Assembly (NCBI GenBank): GCA_009733575.1
Contig: ML769553.1
Span: forward strand, 62,001 to 126,000
DNA length: 64,000 nt
From: Gymnopus androsaceus JB14
Lineage: Eukaryota; Basidiomycota; Agaricomycetes; Agaricales; Omphalotaceae
Direction: 5' to 3'
This document shows positions 59,113 to 64,000 of the stretch, piece after piece. Under the pieces are notes generated by a model, which did no database searches, was not told the origin of the DNA, and saw nothing but the letters and a program-made list of their open reading frames with translations. Made by a program: the position numbers and the translations under genes. Every line of letters starts with the position of its first letter. Positions within the stretch are counted from its first letter, which is position 1.

Positions 59113-60986
59113 ATGCACAGTATCATCTCTAGAAATGCTCGCAGCATCTTGAAACAATATCAGTCGAAGAAACTACCCTATAGATGTTGGAATAGTGCTC
59201 GATTCTATGGCAATCTTACCTTGTCAGACGCGCAGAGAAAGACCATCTACGCGCTTTCTACTCCCATGGGAAAAGCAGGAGTCGCTGTAATTAGGGTATC
59301 GGGTCCCGACGCGTCGAAAGTCTGGAAAAATTTGGTCAAATCAAGTTCCAAACGCCCGCCGGAATCCTGGAAGCTTCAACGGTGTAAAATAGTGCATCCT
59401 GAGCGACAGGAAGTATTGGACGATGGTCTTGCTGTGTTCTTCAAATGTTTGTGATGCATCTATCTTCTTATATCTACCGCTGAATCTTTTTTTCCAGCAC
59501 CCAAGTCATTCACAACCGAGGACGTATTGGAACTACATATCCATTCCGGCAGGGCCATTATATCTTCAGTCCTGAATGCATTAGCTTCTCTGCCTTTTTG
59601 TAGACCAGCAGAGGCCGGCGAATTTACGAGACGAGCATTCCAGGGTGGAAGACTAGATCTAACGCAGGTAGAGGGTCTCAAGGATCTGATTGATGCGGAG
59701 ACAGAGAGTCAGCGACGGATAGCTCTTCAAGCAGCTGGTGTGGGTGAGCATTTCTTTCTTCTCAGAGTGCCGAACTAACGAACGGAACAGGGCGCATCCC
59801 GAGCTCAATTCGAACATTTGAGATCGGAGATTATACATTGTTTGGCCATGGTCGAAGCCTTGATCGATTTCGGTGAAGGTGAAGACTTGGAAGAAGGTGT
59901 CTTTGAGCAAGGTACGTATCATGTTCTATAAGGATGAAATCGTTCTGAGTATGAGGCAGCCAGAACCAAAGCAATTCAGCTTAATGAAACAATTCAAAAA
60001 CACCTCAATGATGGTCGACGCGGTGAAATCATCCGGACTGGTCTACGTCTCGCCATTTTCGGGCCCCCGAATGCTGGTAAAAGCAGCTTGCTCAATTTCT
60101 TGGGTGAATATCGTTCTTGTTTGTTGGAAAAACCCCGTTAACAATGTATATGATAGCTCAAAGGGAGGCTGCTATTGTTACTCCCGTTCCTGGAACCACT
60201 CGAGATATCCTCGAATTATCGCTGGACATTGCTGGATTACCACTGATTGTGGCAGATACAGCAGGTCTTCGTGCTACCGATGATCTCGTTGAAAGCATTG
60301 GAATCGAGCGGGCAAAAAACATGCAAGTCGTCAAAATGTGTCGCAAGCGTTTGCTAACCTATCTGACCAGTGTTCAAGCCTCCAATGTGTCCTTATGTGT
60401 TCTGTCTCTATCCGAAATATACGATGCATCCACTTCTACGTTCCACGTCCCGTCATCGGTGAAAGATCTCGTTAACGCAGAGACCTGTTTTCTCCTCAAC
60501 AAATCCGACCTTCTCTCAACACAACCTTCCGAAGACGATATTCGAAGTGTTTTAGGCCCATATGCCTGGACTGTTAGTCTTGGGACGGGGCAGGGTACGG
60601 TCGAGTTTTTGAGTCAATTCGCTGTGATGTTAAAGCAAAGGTGAGAATATTCATCATAGACTGTCTGCTTTGAAAGACTAACCCTATGTTCAGATACGAC
60701 ACCGATGATACTCAAGCGTCCAGTCCACTTATAACCCATGCTCGGCACCGAACGCACTTGACTTCCGCGTCGCAGTTCATAAACTCGTTCCTGCAATATT
60801 GTCGGTGTCTTCCTTATAAATTTGGCGTTCCTATTCTCACTCGGTTGCACTTTAGCTTCTCAGGACATTGTTCTCGGTGCCGAAGAGCTTCGTTACGCCG
60901 CTCAGGCTGTTGGCAAGATCAGTGGACTCATTGATGTGGAAGACGTGCTTGATGCAGTATTCAGGAATTTTTGTATAGGAAAGTGA
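59113..60986 (+). CDS. MSS1: Mitochondrial tRNA modification GTPase (MnmE/TrmE family)
   Basis: It works with the MTO1/GidA homologue to modify the wobble uridine of mitochondrial tRNAs. The ATG at 59113 starts a basic targeting sequence ([20 protein letters not shown]). The formyl-THF-binding N domain follows ([58 protein letters not shown]). The GTPase domain has [12 protein letters not shown] (G1), PVPGTTRD (G2), DTAGLR (G3) and NKSD (G4). The protein ends with the catalytic-tail motif FCIGK. Exons read 59113-59446, 59498-59739, 59791-59911, 59960-60103 and 60157 onward, with later introns after LKQR and after FLQY. A further short intron near 60320-60365 is possible. No frameshift was found. 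Confidence 0.93.
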
Positions 60987-61239
60987 ATGTGACAATTGAG
61001 AATGGTATTACAATTCCCGACGCGTGAGTCATATGCGCCTTATGGGCCTTGCCTTATTTACTCATCCCGTCGCTGCTGCAGTGCCCTGACGGGCATCGTT
61101 TCCCGTTCCCGCCCTTGGCGAATTGATTTTTACCGCGTCCCAGCGCCAGTGTGGCGCATCAAAACATGAGGCGCGTGATCAATGAGACATACCTATTTAA
61201 AATGGGACCCTTTCGTCTTGCTTCTAAACAACAACGCCC
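60987..61239. other. Spacer between MSS1 and the ankyrin gene
   Basis: A TATTTAAA word at about 61192 lies 45 bp before the next ATG and may be its TATA element. The rest is unremarkable. Confidence 0.4.
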
Positions 61240-64000
61240 ATGCCTCAAAACTCTGAAGCTCAAGCATTTCTGAATCGCGTTCTCGCTCTACCCAAGGGAC
61301 CCGGAGTCTCGCTAGAGAGCGTTTTACAACCTTCTCTCGATGATGAGGCTGTTCTTCGTCGCCTTTTCGCGACTGAGCGAGATAATACCCGCTTGAAGGA
61401 TCCTCATGTTGGTCTCGTAGACGTGTTCGACGCTCCGCCTGATATTAGGACCATTCGCGCGCGCGTTGTCGAAGGACGAGGACGACCTCAACGCCAAGTA
61501 TGTGATGCCCCTCTCCGAGCAGGACCGTAAACCAGAAGGCGCACCATGCATGGTACCCTCTTTCGAGCAATTTCAGAAGAATTGGGCGGTGTTCAGCGAA
61601 GGTTCGCTTTCTCAATTGCTGGACTGGAATAACGTCGTCGCGGCGGGCGGGTCTGTGTTAGCTTGTTTGGTGCCATTGCCGGAAGAAGCGACAATCTCGA
61701 AGAGGGCGATTAGGAAATACTATCATAGCTCAGCGTACCCGACTTCGGATGTGGATTTGTTTCTATGGGGACTTACTCCAGAACAGGTTTGTTTCTGTGT
61801 GATTCAAAAAATATATGTACCAGCCCTGATTGTGTTCGGTGTAGGCCGAAGCAAAGATTATCAAAATATATGAAGCTGTGAGGGATTCAGTTCCTTGGGA
61901 TGTAACTTGTGTACGAACTAAACACACCGTGTCTATTCATTGTGCGTTATCTTCACCTGCTATCCTATTCCAAACGATCTGACATCTCACCCTAGCTCAA
62001 TACCCCTACCGATCTGTTCAAATTGTTCTCAGACTCTATACCTCCCCAGCTGAAATTCTCGCTGGATTCGACATCGATGCACCTTGCTGTGCCTATGATG
62101 GATCTCACGTCTGGGCCAACCCTCGAGCCATCGTCGCGCTTATGCGTCAGTGCAACACGGTCGACGTTACCCGACGTTCTCCTTCCTACGAAGTACGCCT
62201 CACAAAATATTCTTCACGCGCATTCGAGGTGCACGTCCAAACCTCTCTCGTCCCGATGTAGACCCGACGATTTACGAGCGTTCCATTGTGCGCGTTGAAG
62301 GACTTGCGCGACTATTGGTTTTCGAGAAGCTCAAAGATGCGATTAGTCGGGAAAAGTTTTTGCAGTCTAGGAGAACATTGAGAGGAAGGCCAAATGCTGA
62401 TACTGTTCCATATTATGTTAGGAGGAAGCGAGCTTTGAAGGGTGATTTGAAGAATGAGACTGCGATTGGAGGATTGGAGATGAATGATTATGATGTAGTA
62501 TCGTTACATATCCCGTATGGGCCTGGTTGGGATGCGAGGAAGGTTGACAAGTTGGTGTATCAGACGGTGAGTATTTTTTTTCTTTTCTTTTATTTTGAAT
62601 CATCTTTTTTTCTAAATGCATTTGGTTGGTTGCTTGCAGGATCTTGGTATGAACTGTATGTATATGTCTTTTGGTGGTGTATCACAACGTTTATGCCGAT
62701 CTTTAGCTCCATTTAACCCGAAAAATAAGAATCGTCGACTGCATCGTCATCCGGCTTTCTTTGGGACTATCGAAGAATGCATGGACGATTGTTGTGAGGT
62801 ATGATCATGTCTCTCTGTTACATTCTTTGCGCGATTTGAATCAACAAAATCTTTATCTAGCACTGTCCCCCGCCAGTCGACGAAGGATGAGCGTAAACTG
62901 CAAGACGAAGAAGATAAGCAATATATTCGGGGTAGAATCGCGTACGTACTTTCCTTCCAGCTTTTCTCTTCCGCCTAAGTAATCACCGACTGCTTGCTTA
63001 GTTTCGTTAAAGAAGACCCTGGTCGCCAATCTCTCTCTGGCTCATTCAACCCGATTGATGATACCGAATGGAGCGCTCAAGTATATATCGGACCTACAGA
63101 GAAGTTCTTCAAGGCTATCGTTCACTTCGGATCGAGCTAGCGTCGCTCGAATGATTGCTGAGGGTATCGATGTGAACCGTCGGGATCACGTTGGACGTAT
63201 GCCTCTCCACGTCGCCGTCCTCGCAAAGGCAGAAGATATCGCGATGCGACTTGATTGATGCCGGGGCAAGGATCACGTCGAGGCTAGGCGGAAGGCAAGA
63301 CTGCGTTGCATTGTGCAGCGCAGTTGGACCAGCTGAAAGGTGGTGAAGAAGCTACTGGAGCAGAGTCAGAAAAATGCTGTGCTGTTGAAAAAGGAGGACG
63401 CGGATGGGGATGGGGATGGAGATGGAGATGTGGAGATGAAGGATGCTGCTGCGAAGAACTCGTCCGAGGATGATTGGAGTTCCGGAGATGATGGAGTGGT
63501 GTCTATGGAGGAGGATGAAGATGGGGATGGGGATGATGAAGATGAGGAGATGGATGAGGATGATGATGATGATGATGATGGAGATGAGGAAGGCGGCGGC
63601 CGAAAGAAAAAGTCGAAGAAGCCTTCCGAACCTCCTCAAACACCAGCTGATTCGAGTGCTCTCCCTGAAGACGACTCGGGCGAACCCGACGTCTTTGATA
63701 TCAATTCCCCGGATTGGGACCTCTGCTTCACCCCACTCTCATATGCCATCCTCAACGCTTCCATTCCTGTCATCGACGCTCTTCTACTCGCGGGCGCAGA
63801 CCCACACCTCGTTTCCACTGCTTCATACTATAACGCTCCGAAACTTGCATCCTCTCTTGTTGACAATGTACGATCCAGACGAAGATCACGCCTGCCTCGT
63901 TATTGAAAGGCTTCTTAAAGCCGGAGCAGTGAGCTCTGCTGCTGACCAAGACGTTTTGACGATCTTCCACAGAATGGTCGCAGCAGGGAAGACGAAGCAG
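61240..64000 (+). pseudogene. Large ankyrin-repeat protein gene broken by about eight one-base frameshifts, runs off the right edge
   Basis: The blocks match an ankyrin protein family known to me from basidiomycetes: RLKDPHVGLVDVFDAP, KDEDDLNAKYVMPLSEQD, SEGSLSQLLDWNNVVAAGGS, YPTSDVDLFLWGLTPEQ, AYDGSHVWANPRAIVALMRQ, RRTLRGRPN, LHIPYGPGWDARKVDKLVYQT and RRLHRHPAFFGTIEECMDDCCE. Ankyrin units follow (DVNRRDHVGRMPLHVAVLAKA, LHCAAQLDQL, LSYAILNASIPVIDALLLAGADP) around a very acidic linker at 63390-63600 (Asp/Gly and Asp/Glu runs). GT/AG introns are intact. Frame changes by single-base indels fall near 61470, 62235, 62886, 63122, 63249, 63290, 63339 and 63868. Either the gene is a young pseudogene or the assembly is poor here. 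The function of the family is unknown. Confidence 0.85.

Noticed and set aside
63390..63600. Simple GAT-type microsatellite without coding role
   Set aside because: It lies in frame between ankyrin-gene blocks and encodes an acidic linker seen at the same place in the family.

Overview
The window looks like a transposon-rich chromosomal segment of a basidiomycete fungus, most likely an agaricomycete. Genes have many short introns of about 50-70 nt with GTAAGT-type donors and CTNAY-type branch points. The recognisable proteins are fungal: HEM13, calcineurin B, mitochondrial MSS1, an adenylate-forming reductase, and an ankyrin protein and a P-loop GTPase that resemble families I associate with mushroom-forming fungi. 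The species cannot be named from sequence alone.

Layout. 1-2.7 kb: an open LINE frame (endonuclease plus reverse transcriptase, minus strand) running off the left edge. 4-10 kb: a gene island with an intron-containing tRNA-Val, HEM13 (coproporphyrinogen oxidase, two one-base frameshifts) and a multi-exon adenylation/carrier/reductase enzyme (one one-base frameshift). 10-46 kb: an almost gene-free transposon graveyard. Many insertions there can be delimited to the base by their target-site duplications (TSDs): eight LTR-type elements, a family of non-autonomous elements ending in CATCAG with apparent 2-bp duplications, three hAT-type and two TA-flanked elements, a pogo-like transposase relic, a 4.2-kb foldback with arms of about 1 kb, and a decayed LINE with an RNase H domain. 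46.2-50.9 kb: a P-loop GTPase gene on the minus strand whose 3' part contains a 2.5-kb tandem array. 52.6-57.2 kb: a recent 1.9-kb tandem duplication carrying a secreted double-psi beta-barrel protein gene. 57.8-61 kb: CNB1 and MSS1, divergently transcribed from a 115-bp gap. 61.2 kb to the right edge: a large ankyrin-repeat gene broken by about eight one-base indels.

The most unusual structure is the array at 46.8-49.4 kb. Read in the direction of the GTPase gene, each 75-bp unit is an apparently complete spliceosomal intron of 72 nt (GTAAGT donor, CTACTGAC branch point, pyrimidine-rich TTCTCTAG acceptor) followed by 3 nt. There are 34 junctions. The units are nearly identical except for two adjacent bases inside the 3-nt would-be microexon. 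This looks like tandem amplification of an intron inside a gene, and it is the best candidate here for something undescribed.

The host genes shown are housekeeping (haem synthesis, calcium signalling, mitochondrial tRNA modification) or lineage-expanded accessory genes. They do not form one pathway. The frameshifts in HEM13, the reductase and the ankyrin gene are all single-base indels, so assembly error must be excluded before any of them is called a pseudogene. CNB1, MSS1, the two barrel genes and the 790-codon LINE frame show no such indels.
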